Below are positions 45,801 through 56,998 of a DNA stretch of 64,000 nucleotides, in pieces. The translations under genes were made by a program, and so were the position numbers. The notes beneath the pieces were generated by a model. It worked only from the letters and a program-made list of their open reading frames with translations. It made no database searches and was not told where the DNA came from. The first letter of the stretch is position 1. Each line of letters begins with the position of its first letter. The stretch is from Brachionus plicatilis (taxonomy: Eukaryota; Rotifera; Eurotatoria; Ploima; Brachionidae). The DNA lies in the NCBI GenBank assembly GCA_010279815.1, contig QEOQ01000192.1:666961-730960 (forward strand), given 5' to 3'.

Positions 45801-48800
45801 GTTTTTGAATTACGAACGTATATAATAATAATATATGTATATATTTTTTTTTGGGACAGTTTTCATCAGCTTGGCAAAGGAGCGAAAGCTCGAGCCATTA
45901 TTTATTTATTTATATATTCATTTAAATAAAGACGTTTATCACCATCATTAGAATTAAATTTTAAGAAAAAATAATGTTTCTCAAGTGCGTAAAATATCTA
46001 AAATGAAATGGTGAAATATTCTTTATTTTTTAATTTGGGTATTTTTTTATAAATTTGTGGAATTCAACCTAAAAATTGACGTATTCCATTAAAAACTTTA
46101 TGTACTCGATGTTTACATTTTATAAAGGATCAATTCAAATTGCGGCAAAATAAAAAATGAAAATGTTATTTTTTATAACACATTTTTTACACTTTTACCT
46201 TATGAGCAACATAAAAATCTACTAATCATTTTTTTTATCATTTAAAAAATAAATTTTTCTTCTTATTAATAAAAATTTGGTAAACGTTCATAATAGAGAA
46301 AAAAAAATAGAGAATTTTTTTTTTAGAGAAAAAATAGCAACAAAAATTAATCAATTAGCAAATTAGCGAAGCCACGAATAAATAAATCTAAATTATTTTT
46401 ATTATAATCAAAAACTTGTCGTTTTATCTTTTCTTCTTTTTTTTTAGCTTATTTACTTTATTTTGATTCTTTTTTATCTCATTTTATTAACTTTAATTTT
46501 ATTTTTATTTTATTTTTTTTTTAACTTATTCTGAAGGAGCTTTAGCTCGGTACAGAAAACAAATAAAAAAAATAAATAAAAATTGACTTTAATAGATTAC
46601 CAGCAAACAACAACATTAAAATGATTCATCTAGCTTGAATTTATTAGAATTTATAAATTTAAACTATTGATTAATGAAATTGAAATTGAAACTTTGATGA
46701 TTTATCTCTATTTTAATTTTTCTCTATTTTTTTTCTCTCTTTTGTAAATTCTCTATGATGATTTTTCTCTTTTATAATTTTTCTCTATTTTTTGTCTTCT
46801 CTATTTTAATTTTTCTCTATTTTGATAGTTCATCAAAAATTTAATTAATCTTATTAATACCATGTAAATTTTTACCAAAAAAAAAAATACTTACTGATTT
46901 AAAAACGAGAAAAAATATCTTAAAATGATGTAGATGGGTTTCGGCACTTGGCACATGGCCTTTCTTATATTTTCGATTTTAATCGCTTCAATACTTTCAA
47001 TAGGAGACGAACTTGTGTTTGTATCTGTAGCTTCGTTGGCGGTGTTCTGGTTTGTATTGACCCTTAGAGAGTTGATAAAAGTGTCGTATAACTCTTTGGG
47101 AAACAATGGCTCTTTTAATTCTCTTAAATAAAGCTTGAGGACACCGGCAACCGAGTTCATTTCGCGCGGATTCACTGTAATAAGTGGATCCTCGCCTTTT
47201 TCGAACGCTTCCTTGAATTGGTTTATTTCCAGCTGAGAGCCAGGTATGCGAAAAATGCCTTGATTGTGCAGACCTAGCCGATTTATGGCTCTGATACAAC
47301 TGGTCAGTATAAGTGGTATTTCTTGTTTGGTCACATTAATGTACTCGATTAGTTTTCCGCCGAATAGTCTTGGCTGGCCGATTATTGGCGACTTTCCGAT
47401 TTTTTTCTTTTTTTCCATGCTGATCAGCTGATTAAACTTGTCCAAAGTTTGCTTGTCGCTGCTATTGACACAGCCATTTAGCGCCTTTTGCATCATTTTG
47501 TGCCTGGCCTCAAGGCGAGCTATCAAATTGGAGCTGGTCGTGTACTGTCTCACTTTCTGGACATAGTAGTCCTCAATTTCTAGTCTTTTTTGCTTTGGGC
47601 CGATAGAATGATTTGGCAAATTCAAGTCACGGAACAAATCGGACATGTCACAATTTTTCAAGTCAAAATAATTTAGGAGAGATTTTTCGGTGGCTTCTAT
47701 TGTCTTGAAAATTTCGTCATTTTCGGTCTTTAGGGTCTTGAGACGCTCATCAAGCTGCTGATAGCGCTGCTCCATCTCAAGGCGGATCAATGACTGAGCG
47801 TTTACCTGGGACACCTCATCGCCCTTATGAGGCTCGAATTGAAATTTGCTCTTGATGTCAAAGACTGATTGAAAATAGTCAAGGTACTTTTGTTTGTCCG
47901 CGTTTGAGTCCAAGTCACCTATACAGCGGCTTATCTGGTCTACAGTGAGTTGACGCGAGCGCTTTATGTTCTCTTGTGCCGAAAGATAAATGTAGATACA
48001 TTTTGCCACCGATGTATGAAAACCAAAGTCAGTACACTTTGAGAAATTTTTATTTTAATTCATTAAAAAATAGTTTAGTTTTATTAACAGAAAAATTTTT
48101 TAATAAAAATATTTGAATAAATTTGATTAAAGGAAAATTTTCAATATTTTTTTGAATTTTTTGTCTAAGAAAAATTATGAGGAATTATTATTTTGAAAAA
48201 AAATGATAAATTTTTGTGAGCTATTTTTCGATATTTTTCCCTTTAAAAAATTTTAAGAAAATAACTCTGTGAAACTATAATTCTACGAAAAAAAAATCAA
48301 AGAATTGAACGTTTACCATATTTTTGCTGAATATATCTATAAAATTTTTAAAAATTTTTAACGTAAATTATGGCAAATTAAGTTTAATTTGTTTTGGTAA
48401 TTTACGCAAAATATGGTAAAAATTAAAAGCCATGAAGACAATTCTATCAATTAAAAAAGAAACTTTATTTTTTTTTATTTCCTTAGTAAAAATATCAAGA
48501 AAAAAATATTTTCTACTGAAAATTTCCAATTTTTTACTGAAATTTATGGAAAATGGCTAATTTAAACCAAAAAATGTAGAAAAAAAATTATTTAACAAAA
48601 TTGAATTTTATTAAAATAAATAAGGGTCAGAATGTGTAAAAAAAAAATAAAATTGTCAAAAATTTTCAATATCTTGTTGAAAATATTTTATTGAAAAACA
48701 AAAAAACATCTATGTTACATAAGTGAATTGACCATTCATCATCTCTTGCAATTAAAATTTTTATAACCTATTTTTAGAAATTATTGAAGTGTATTTTTTT

Positions 48801-51800
48801 ATGATTTTACTATTTTCGGGTGAGTGAACTTAGTTTGACATTTTTTTAAGTCAATGACTTTAAGGAATCGAATAGCTTTTTAATGTTCTATCATCAAAAT
48901 TGGATTATTAACTTCAAAATTAAAAGTTAAGAGTGAAACATTTTGCCAATAAAAATAGAAACATTTTTTTCAAATAATATTTTTAAAAATATATCAAAAT
49001 ATAAATTTTTTACAGAACATTGTTTATCGAATGTTTTGACCAGACAATTTACTCGGAATTTTTGCTACCAGTACAGTCTGTTTTTTAGTATTATTATTAT
49101 TATTGTTCTACATTTCATTTTTATTTACAAATTTGTATCATTATTTTCTGTCTTACATTTTACTTTTTGCATTTTTACTTTTTTTTTTTTAAATTTTAAT
49201 ACATCGCCAGAATTGGTGAAAAATGAAGGGGATGTGAAGTTCGTTTCAATTCGACCTTTTCAATTCAGAAGAACTTGAATAACTTTTTTACTAAAAAAGA
49301 TAATTAAGTTCTATAAAATGCTTAATTATAAGCAAATTTGCTTAATTTAGTAAAATAGGTCTGCAAAACACTCTGCAATTTTCTGCATTTTGCACGCCAT
49401 TAAAAAGTATTCTAATCAACTGTGCAAGTACATTGCAGAGTTTTTGCAGACGTATATTTTCGGATTAAGCAAAGTTGCTTAAAGATTAAACATTTTACAG
49501 AACTAAATTATTCCTTATAATAAAAAAGTTATTCAAATTTTTCTGAATTGAAATGATCGAATTGAAATGAACTTCACAACCCCCAAAATGAAAATAAATA
49601 AATAAATTATTATTCTGTTTTTTTTGTAAATGAATTAAAGAATTATAATAGAAATTTTCAAAGTGTATTTTTAAGGTGTATATTTTATTGGAAACATTTT
49701 ATTATTTTCAATTTTATAACAGTATTAAACAATAATAAATTTATAGAATTTGTAAGTTTACAAAATAATTTTATAAAATTATTACAAAAAAAAATTTCGC
49801 CAATTTAAAATTCATTCAAATAACTTAAATTGAAAAAAAAAGAATTTAACCGCTAACTTAAAATAGTTATTAATTTTTTTTTTGAAGAAATTTAATTTTT
49901 AATTAGGTTAACATATTATTAAAATTTAAAATGGCTTTTAAGAAAATAAAAATGACCCCTTATCCAAAAAAAATGACTAAAATTAATGACTAAAACTTTC
50001 TTTTTTATGATAAATAATATCAATGTATTAAAAAATAATAAAAAATGCTAAAAAAATAAAGAAATAAAGAAAGCTGAATTTACAGTTCTAGAAGTTTTTT
50101 AAAATTATTTGAAACTTTTAATAATATTTTTGAAATAAGGGCAGTATGAAAGTTTCAAATATTTTTTTCCAATTGATTTTGTTAATTTTATCATTTTAAA
50201 TAATTTTCATTTTAATTAATTTTCTTCTTTCTTATTAAAAAATAAGAAAGAAGGTTCTTTTTTTAACGTTGTGAATTTTGGAAAATCATAAAACTATAAT
50301 GTTCAATGCTTTTTAGAACAAAAAAAAATTTAAGGCGATATAAAAAAATAGTCAGTCTTAAAAAAACTCAATTTATTTAATTCTTTTTATATTTTTTTTG
50401 ATATTTAAACTGTTTATAGGGCTTAAATAAATAAAAAAAAAATCATTTAACAATACAAATTTTATTTTGAAAATAACAAAAAATTTGAAAAAAAAATACT
50501 ACTCCCTATACGATGCCTAAAAAACGTAAAAATTTTACACTACAAATAAGTATGAAACCAAAGTATACGAAAAAAAAATGTATAAAAATATTTGAACAAT
50601 TATTATATCATTCACAAAATGTTGTCTATAATTAAAAAAGATTTTTTGGTGTTGATACTTCAATTGAACAGAGTATATTTTTTAAATTGTCAAATTATCA
50701 CAAATTATAAAAATTTTTTTCATTAATTATGATTTTAATTTTAAAACAAAAAAACTGAAATTATAACGATATTTCATACAAAGTAAAGAATAATACTTTT
50801 AATTTATTTTTTTGTAATATAAAATATGAGTTAGATGATTAAATCAAATAAAAAAAATTTTTTCCAGATCTTATTGAGAAAATAAAATTCATTTGGAAAA
50901 AAAAGAACCTTGTTTAATTGAAAATTATTAGAAAAGACATTTTGAGTCTTAAAATTAAATTGAATTTTTATTTCTTTTTGTGCCATTAAGAAAATCATAA
51001 TTATGAAGATTTAGATTTTCATTTTGTCAGCATATTGTACCAATTGAGAGTTTAGTATTCAAAATTTAATTCAAAATTATTTTAATCAGAATTTAAAAAA
51101 TGAATTTAAATAGTAAATTTTCATTTTAATTAAAAATTTTTTGAAAAAATATCAAATTTCATTTTTTAATCTCATTTATGTCTTTCGAAATTTTTTTCAA
51201 ATTTTTATTTAAATTTTTGATCAAAATTGAAATGAATATTTGACAAATGCAATATTTAAATTTTCATATTCATGTTTTTGTCCAATTTTTATTTTTTTTT
51301 CTAAATATTATTCTTCGATCAAGAATGTTTAAATGATGGCTAAAAATTTTTCGAACAAACTTATTTCCTCCACCCTAAATTTAATTATATTTTTTTCAAA
51401 AGTTTCGTTTGATATTTCTTGAGATGATTGAAAAGCTGACATTTTGATAATTAGAAATAAGATTTTTTTTCCCATTTTGAAAGCTTATCTATTTATGCTA
51501 GTAATTAATCAATTAGACTAGTTAAAGATAAAGCTATCAGTCTGTTTATAAATTCTTATCTTTAAACAAAATACTAATCTCATATCCATAAAATAATCTC
51601 TACAGAAAGAATTGATTGCTGAACAAAAAATTAAATTAACAGTGAACTATGAAATAAACAAAAATTAAAAATTAATTTTTCTTTTAAAATAATATGATCA
51701 ATTCACCCTTGGCAAAAAATTAAACATAAATGCTAAATTAAAAAACCCTCAGTATTTATTACAAATTTTAATTCAAAACTACTCAGTTGAGTCCAATCGC

Positions 51801-54800
51801 CACTTTTTTGAATAGCCTGTCGCATCTTTCAGACCGTAAAATTTATAAATAAATCAAGTTTATCAAAATCGAAGCTTTTCGTGAAATACATATAAAAAAT
51901 ATTTTTTCATACAAAAAATTTACCAAAAATTTAAAAAAGGATTATGTTGGTGCATTTGGTTTCAAAAATAATACCTTTTTTTTATTTTGTGTACCATTTA
52001 TTATGTTGGCATCCAATTGAAGCTTTATTAGCGCAAATTATTATTTTCAGGCTCTAAAATTAGCTTGCTTAATTCAATAAAATACATTCTTTAAAGAGGT
52101 GAAAATTAATATGGAACACATTGTTTGTATAAAATTTAAAATGGACTTTTAATTCACCAAACTTTAAAAAAGTGTATTAAAATCAAATAAATTTTTTTTA
52201 TTATTTTGGAAATTTTTTTATTTTGCTTATATTTATTTTTCTATTTAATTTGCATATGGAGCATGAAATTTCGATAAAAATAAAAATTAATTTAAAAACC
52301 TCAATAGCAGAAAAAGTCCCGATATTCGGAGACATTTAAAAATTTAAACTCGAAAAAAAATGAACAATCTAAACAGAAAGAAAAGATCTATGCAAATAAA
52401 AATCAAGTAAACTGTAAACTATGCAAAGTTCTCTTGAAAAAAAATTATATCTAACAAGAAAATTTTTTCTGTTCATCTTTAAAATATTTTACTAGAAGAG
52501 ATAAAAGAAAAAAATTATTATCCAAAATTTTAAACTAATTTAAGTAAAAGAATTATAAAAAAATTTTCTGTTTATTTTTAAAATATTTTACTAGAAGAGA
52601 TAAAAGAAAAAAAATTATTATCCAAAATTTTAAAGTAATTTAAGTAAATTTACAAATAAATTTTCTGTTAATTTCTAAAATATTTTACTAGAAGAGATAA
52701 AAGAAAAAAAATTATTATCCAAAATTTTAAAATAATTTAAGTAAATTTATAAAAAAAAAATTTCTGTTAATTTTTAAAATATTTTACTAGAAGAGATTAT
52801 TGAAAAAAAATGTTCAACTTACATCAACAATGTCGCCAATGTCATCAGTACAAAACTTATTGATGCAAGCATTGGCTGAATCAATGCTCAGTATGTACTC
52901 ATTTCTTGCCTTGAACGATTTTACCTTGGTATCGGTGTATTTGTGAAGTCTTTTTTCCACTTGTTTTTCGAATTGCTTGAGCTTTTTTTTGCTCTTTTGT
53001 TTTTCAAACTTGGGCTTTTGAGCTTGCACGTACTTGAGCTTGTCCTCGGCTTGTTTGGCTTCGCTCTGATAATCATGATATGTCTTCATGGCACCATTGA
53101 GCTCGCCCACCACCTTGAAAATTTCCTCGTGTGTGGCCTGTCCAATGCCCTTGCATTTGATAAACATGCGCCGGATGTCTTCGATGATCTCATCGAACCG
53201 GTCGCCCACATGCTTCGAGCATATTTCGCTGGCAACTTGGTGATACTTGGAGTGCTGTTTGGTGTCGTTCAGCAGCGCTTCCCACAGCTTAAACGTGGAA
53301 TGCAAGTGCCATGTCTCACGTCTTATTTGAAAAAACTTAGACCACCTTTAAAAGAAGCGAGCCAAAAGCCTACTTTGTCTTCTCAGACTTGTGTCTGGCC
53401 AAAATTTGCTTGTTCAACTTGTCCAAGTCACGCGAGTACTGCAATTCTACTTCGGCCCTCTTTTTGAAGTAGTCCTGCAGCTCGTACATTATGGATATTT
53501 GCGTGTCCAAACGCTGCTCCAAACACTTGATGCCCTCGTTGAGCTGGTTTTTCAGGTCTTGGAGAAAAAAAAAATTTTTTTTTAATTTTATTTTTTTTTT
53601 AAATTTTAAAAATCTATTCAACTTGTTCTGGTTTTGAAAAATTTTCGTCTCCAATCACATGTGTCAAAGTGATTGAGGCTATGGTGACTTAGAGACCTGG
53701 AGTTGTGAGCAAATAGTTTATTTGGCATTAAAAAAGAGTAAGATCGGTGCCTAAGCGAGCTATTTTGGCGCTGAAACACGCTCAGATCCGAATCGGATGT
53801 TAGCTTGGCTATTTTGACCGGCTGTGTCTCTTGAGCGGTCATTTCTATGAAAACAAAATTTCTAATTTAACTTTTGAAATGAGCTGACCGAAATTGGAAA
53901 AAATAACTTAGTAAAAAAGTTCTAATTAAAATTTGACATAGTTTTTTTTTATTCTTTCTCTTTCGTGTTTTATGATATTTTTTTAATAATGAAAAACAAA
54001 ATTTTTTTTTCTTAAACACCTGAAACATTATTATTATTTTAAAACTTAGAAAGTAAATATTTGTTTGTTAAGGACCGGTGAGATTTACAGGTCGCAAAAT
54101 AACAATTATTTAATTTTTTCAAGTGATTTATTTTGCTCACGTAGAATCACTTCTACTCCAGTATTCTCATTGTTTTTCTAATCAAAACCAGTTCTTTTTT
54201 TTTGTTTAAAATCACAAATAGAGGGTTCTAGGTGGTCTAGATGGATCTTGACAACCAAACTGACTCTTACCTTTTGCTTCTTTTTTTCTGGTCTGCTTAT
54301 CGAATTTAGAATGTGTACTAAAATGATGGAGGATAAAATTTGTATCACTCACAGTGAAAAGTCTACGGTACTCAAACAAATTTTGTTATATTCTTTTTAT
54401 CAACTAACTTTTTCAAGATAAAAATTGAATTTTCAAAAAAGATGATGATTTTAGAGCAACAAAAAGTTTAACATTTTTTTGGTTCGAAGAAAGAAAATAA
54501 AAAAATTAATAAAGAAAAATTAAATCCAAAGTTAAAGAAGCTCTATGTTCACGGCCAAGTTTACTGTATTTCATCCGAAAAAGAGTGGCTCTGGTGTGAA
54601 CAGAAGTTGAGGAGACAAATGGACAATGAAGTTTTCAATGGAAAAAAAGCGTTTTTTCAAAAAAAAATTTTTGCCTTTATAAACTTTGTTCTTTTTTTTG
54701 TTTAATGCTGAATACTGGTGCATATTTTTGACAATTTCTCTGGTCACCAAGCATTCTTTGACAGTGAGGAAAGAACAAAAGAGAACTCCGAGAGAATTTA

Positions 54801-56427
54801 GTTTGTCAATGGTTCTTTTGGGTTCTTTATGTTTTATTTTTTGGCTTCATTTAAAACTTTTAATGTTCCTTTAGGGTTTTTTTTAAACCTATTTTAATTT
54901 TTATACTTTTAGACCGAATTTTTTTTGATTCCATTTAGATTTTTTTCACATTTTAACTTGTAACTCTAGTTGCTTTGACTATTTTTTAAAAAAATGAAAA
55001 AATTATTATTTAATTTTTTTTTAAAAACCAAAAAAAGATCAAATAAAAAGGTAAAAAGCAGCTTGAGAATGCTATAATTGTGAACCAAAAATAGCAAAGT
55101 AAATACTCAAAAAAAAGGACCTAAAATAAACAAAAAAACCCTATTTACTAGTTTATTTGGTTTAAAAAATTTAAAAAGTTTCAAAAAAACCTTAAAGAAC
55201 ACCGAACATTTTAAATAACTCCAAAAAGAACCAAAATATTCAGTTCATCTAATAAGCTCTTTCCAGCTTCTTTTTTATTCTTTCCTCATAATAATTCTAT
55301 GCTTGGTGGAAGTAACAGGTACAGGATGAGGAAAGAAATTGCCAAAAATTCAACTTTTTTACAAACTGAATACTGATTAGAACAAGTTTGCCAACCAAAC
55401 TACAGAAGCAAAATCAATGAACATTTTTTAGACAAAAATCGATTCTTTTTGGTTCTTCATATTTAACTTTTTGAATTCATTTAAAATTTTTATTACTTCT
55501 TTAGGTTTTTTTTCAATGCTTTATTAATTTTTTAATTTTATAAACTGAATTTTTTTTCTTTTATTTTGGTTCTATTTAAATTCTTTTCACATTATGATTT
55601 TTTACCCAAGTAACTTTGGTTCTTTTTAACATAACGAATAGATTATTATTTATTTTTTTTTATTTTTTTAAAAGAAGAACCAGTTTGGTTTGAGAAAAAA
55701 AAAGAGCCAAAGTTAATAAGATAAGATAGTCTTAGCAAAAAAGAGCGAAAAGAACATTAAGAAAGCTGTAATTTTAAGCCAAAAGTACCAAGGTTTATGA
55801 TCTAGATGAAAAAAGAAGCTAAAATAAATAAAAAAAAATTAAAAATGTTCAAAAAACCCAAAAGAATTCCAAAGATCTTAACTGATTCCATAAAGAACCT
55901 AAATACTCAGTTCATCAAGTAAGTTCTTTCCAGGTTCTCTTTTATTCTTTCCTCATTTACGATCTTTGCTGGCTGAGAAGAGGAATTGTCAAAAATTGTG
56001 TACCAAAATTCTACTATTTTTCCAAGCTAAAAGTTAGTGACTAGACCAAGCTTGAAAACAAAAGTCCAGGAGAAAAATCAGTGAAAATTTTCAAGACAGA
56101 ATTGGATAAATTTTTAAAGAGCAAATTATTGTTTAAGGTCTGTATTGACTTTTTTTCTTAAAGAGGTGGTCCAGAGGGGTTTTGAGACTCAGAGGGGATC
56201 TTACCTTTTGACTTGGCCTCGAATTCGAGCACAATTTGCTTCTCTTTTTTGTATGTGCGTCCCTCTTGGCTATTGAAGAAAATCTGCGCGCTGCCCTGTG
56301 CCGGCACCAGGACCGAGCTGTTCGGCGAGCTCGGATTGATCATGGCCGTCTGAATGAGCTGCGACACGGAGTTTATGAGCGCCGGCGAAGCCACGCTGCC
56401 AGTAGAACACGCTGAATTGGTCGACAT
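39824..56427 (-). CDS. SRGAP: SLIT-ROBO Rho GTPase-activating protein (srGAP)
   Basis: A membrane-curving F-BAR protein that inactivates Rho-family GTPases downstream of Robo receptors. Eight exons by eye, 5' to 3': 56427-56205, 53557-53374, 53345-52823, 48036-46895, 44038-43746, 43668-43274, 41019-40796 and 40742-39824. All phases agree, giving about 1300 residues. A Ser-rich leader precedes the F-BAR domain (about 60-500; KKEKQIVLEFEAK, ALLNDTKQHSK, KMMQKALNG). The RhoGAP domain (about 530-740) has the arginine finger Arg573 in GIFRIPG, plus SVAGVLKLYLREL and DENMMDAYNIAICLAPTL. The SH3 domain (about 925-990) begins AVALYDYNGRSEKELTF, contains DWW and has an extra Ser/Thr loop. A Ser/Thr-rich tail follows. 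The exon 2/3 intron is only 28 nt. The exon 6 donor (gttt) is weak; reading through it gives a stop two codons on, so a form without SH3 is possible. An upstream exon is not excluded. Confidence 0.93.
40743..40795 (-). other. 53-nt srGAP intron behind the SH3 domain
   Basis: Donor AA|gtaact, acceptor ctctag. It moves the reading from the SH3 frame, which otherwise stops after LRSSRK, into the long Ser/Thr-rich tail frame. An 18-nt alternative ending at gcatgcag keeps the wrong frame, so the 53-nt version is preferred. Confidence 0.7.
41020..43273 (-). other. srGAP intron 6 with MITE
   Basis: 2.25 kb. It holds an inverted-repeat element at 42430-42657 and a small GC-richer island at 43160-43210 that could be a micro-exon. 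The remainder is A/T tracts. A 12-bp palindrome, CTACCATGGTAG, lies near 41460. Confidence 0.55.
42430..42657. mobile_element. MITE with ATACGTGGT ends
   Basis: The left end ATACGTGGTAAGGTA and the right end (reverse complement ATACGTGGTTCCGAGGTAAA) form imperfect terminal inverted repeats. A second pair inside (TTGCGTAATTTTACGTAAAA on the left; AATTGCGTGATTTTACC read in reverse from the right) extends the foldback. About 228 bp. The superfamily is unclear because no target duplication was recognised. Confidence 0.6.
44039..46894 (-). other. srGAP intron 4
   Basis: 2.86 kb between the two RhoGAP-coding exons. It contains two GGAGC-hairpin repeats (about 45876-45896 and 46531-46555) and a series of TTTTTCTCTATTTT-like tracts at 46690-46830. 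No coding sequence seen. Confidence 0.6.
46531..46555 (+). repeat. GGAGC-hairpin repeat
   Basis: CTGAAGGAGCTTTAGCTCGG followed by TACAG and a long (AAATAAA)-type tail. It is preceded by a TTTTATTT tract complementary to the tail. The best-preserved member of the family. Confidence 0.65.
49228..49584. mobile_element. MITE with about 165-bp terminal inverted repeats
   Basis: The left arm starts GGGGATGTGAAGTTCG and the right arm read in reverse starts GGGGGTTGTGAAGTTCA. The arms stay alignable inward through TTTCAATTCAG, TTGAATAACTTTTTTA, TAAAATG(C/T)TTAA, GCTTAAT and GTCTGCAAAA(C)ACTCTGCAAT. The element is about 357 bp, almost entirely inverted repeat. A truncated relative lies at 6922-7020. 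No target duplication was confirmed. Confidence 0.8.
52461..52798. repeat. Tandem 98-bp repeat, 3.5 copies
   Basis: Units begin near 52461, 52561, 52659 and 52757. Each contains AAAATATTTTACTAGAAGAG then ATAAAAGAAAAA, TTATTATCCAAAATTTTAAA and TAATTTAAGTAAA. The last unit breaks off 25 bp before the srGAP exon 3 boundary. Copies differ by only a few bases, so the array is young. Confidence 0.85.
53346..53373 (-). other. Apparent 28-nt srGAP intron
   Basis: Starts gtaggc and ends tttaaag. Removing it joins ...RHKSEKTK to WSKFFQIRRE in frame, and the join agrees with the F-BAR family. Unspliced, the frame stops immediately (AAG TAG). A 46-nt alternative using the upstream donor gtctga has the same phase but loses SEKTK. 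Both are at or below the smallest intron sizes usual in animals. Confidence 0.6.
53659..53842 (-). CDS. Candidate alternative first exon of srGAP
   Basis: A 61-codon open frame starting MTAQETQPVKIAKLTSDSDL, rich in Ser, Arg and His, with ordinary codon use in AT-rich intronic DNA. A donor at ACA T|gtgatt would leave phase 1, the phase needed by the exon at 53557, across a 101-nt intron. This would replace the normal leader and remove the KKEKQIVLEFEAK start of the F-BAR region. The donor is weak, and the frame runs on to 53618 if unspliced, so it is a candidate only. RSYSF and RQNSS could be phosphorylation sites. Confidence 0.4.
54700..56110. repeat. Two tandem foldback units
   Basis: Unit 1 (about 54700-55440) and unit 2 (about 55441-56110) are diverged direct copies. 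Inside them, a left segment (GTGAGGAAAGAACAAAAGAG near 54765) is the reverse complement of segments near 55275 and 55940 (CTCTTTTATTCTTTCCTCAT). The words GGTTCTTTATG and CATTTAAAACTTTTAATG also recur inverted. Each unit is therefore a long imperfect hairpin, probably a MITE that duplicated in tandem. Confidence 0.65.
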
Positions 56428-56973
56428 TGCGTCCACTAATTAAACATCTCATTTATTTTATTACTAATTCTAAATTTATTTTTATTGAAAAATTAAAAAA
56501 TAAAAAAAAATTTAAAAAAAAAAAAATTATTTTATTTTTTAAAACATGATGATTTTATTTTGTCCTAAATGGATTTGAGCTAAGCTGCTTAAGGTGCAGA
56601 GCATCAATCATAAAATATTCCAAAATCTATCTATTGATCGAGAATTAAATATTCTAGAGGAATAAGTTCAGGCTGGCTAATGGATTTGGCTTCATAATAA
56701 GCATAAAAAATGCAATCGATTTGATTAGAATATGATGGCAAATGTATTTTATGTCTATTTGATTGATTACTTGGAATACTCTTAGATTATACAAAGCAAA
56801 CGAACACTTCTAGATTAAATTTGCCAACTATTCCTAGCAGATAAACAAAATAGTTCTGTATTGCAGGCTTTTTTTGTTTTGTTGAGCCAAATTTTCTTGT
56901 TTTATTTACAAGATCTCGATCTATTCGAGTCTGTGCTAAGGTTATTTACTTAAACGCTTCCTAATGCGTTTGT

Positions 56974-56998
56974 GTTTACCACACAGCCGATGGTAAAC
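56974..56998. promoter_or_regulatory. Inverted GTTTACCA pair (forkhead-like sites)
   Basis: GTTTACCA and TGGTAAAC face each other across 9 bases in a GC-richer island about 550 bp upstream of the srGAP start codon; a further GTTTGTTTGTG lies adjacent. GTAAACA-type words are forkhead-factor sites in animals. The regulatory role is inferred. Confidence 0.3.

Larger units (their letters stand above)
48037..52822 (-). other. srGAP intron 3
   Basis: 4.8 kb. It holds a complete inverted-repeat transposon (49228-49584) and, directly next to the exon 3 donor, three and a half tandem copies of a 98-bp repeat (52461-52798). Open frames such as 48943-49278 are low-complexity or run into the transposon end. 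Confidence 0.6.
53558..56204 (-). other. srGAP intron 1
   Basis: 2.65 kb. It contains a candidate alternative first exon (53659-53842) and two tandem foldback units (54700-56110). 53860-54690 holds no gene that I can support; a GC-richer patch at 54070-54300 has no clear frame. Confidence 0.55.

Noticed and set aside
48943..49278. 111-codon frame
   Set aside because: Phe/Ile/Tyr-rich string that runs into the left arm of the inverted-repeat element at 49228.
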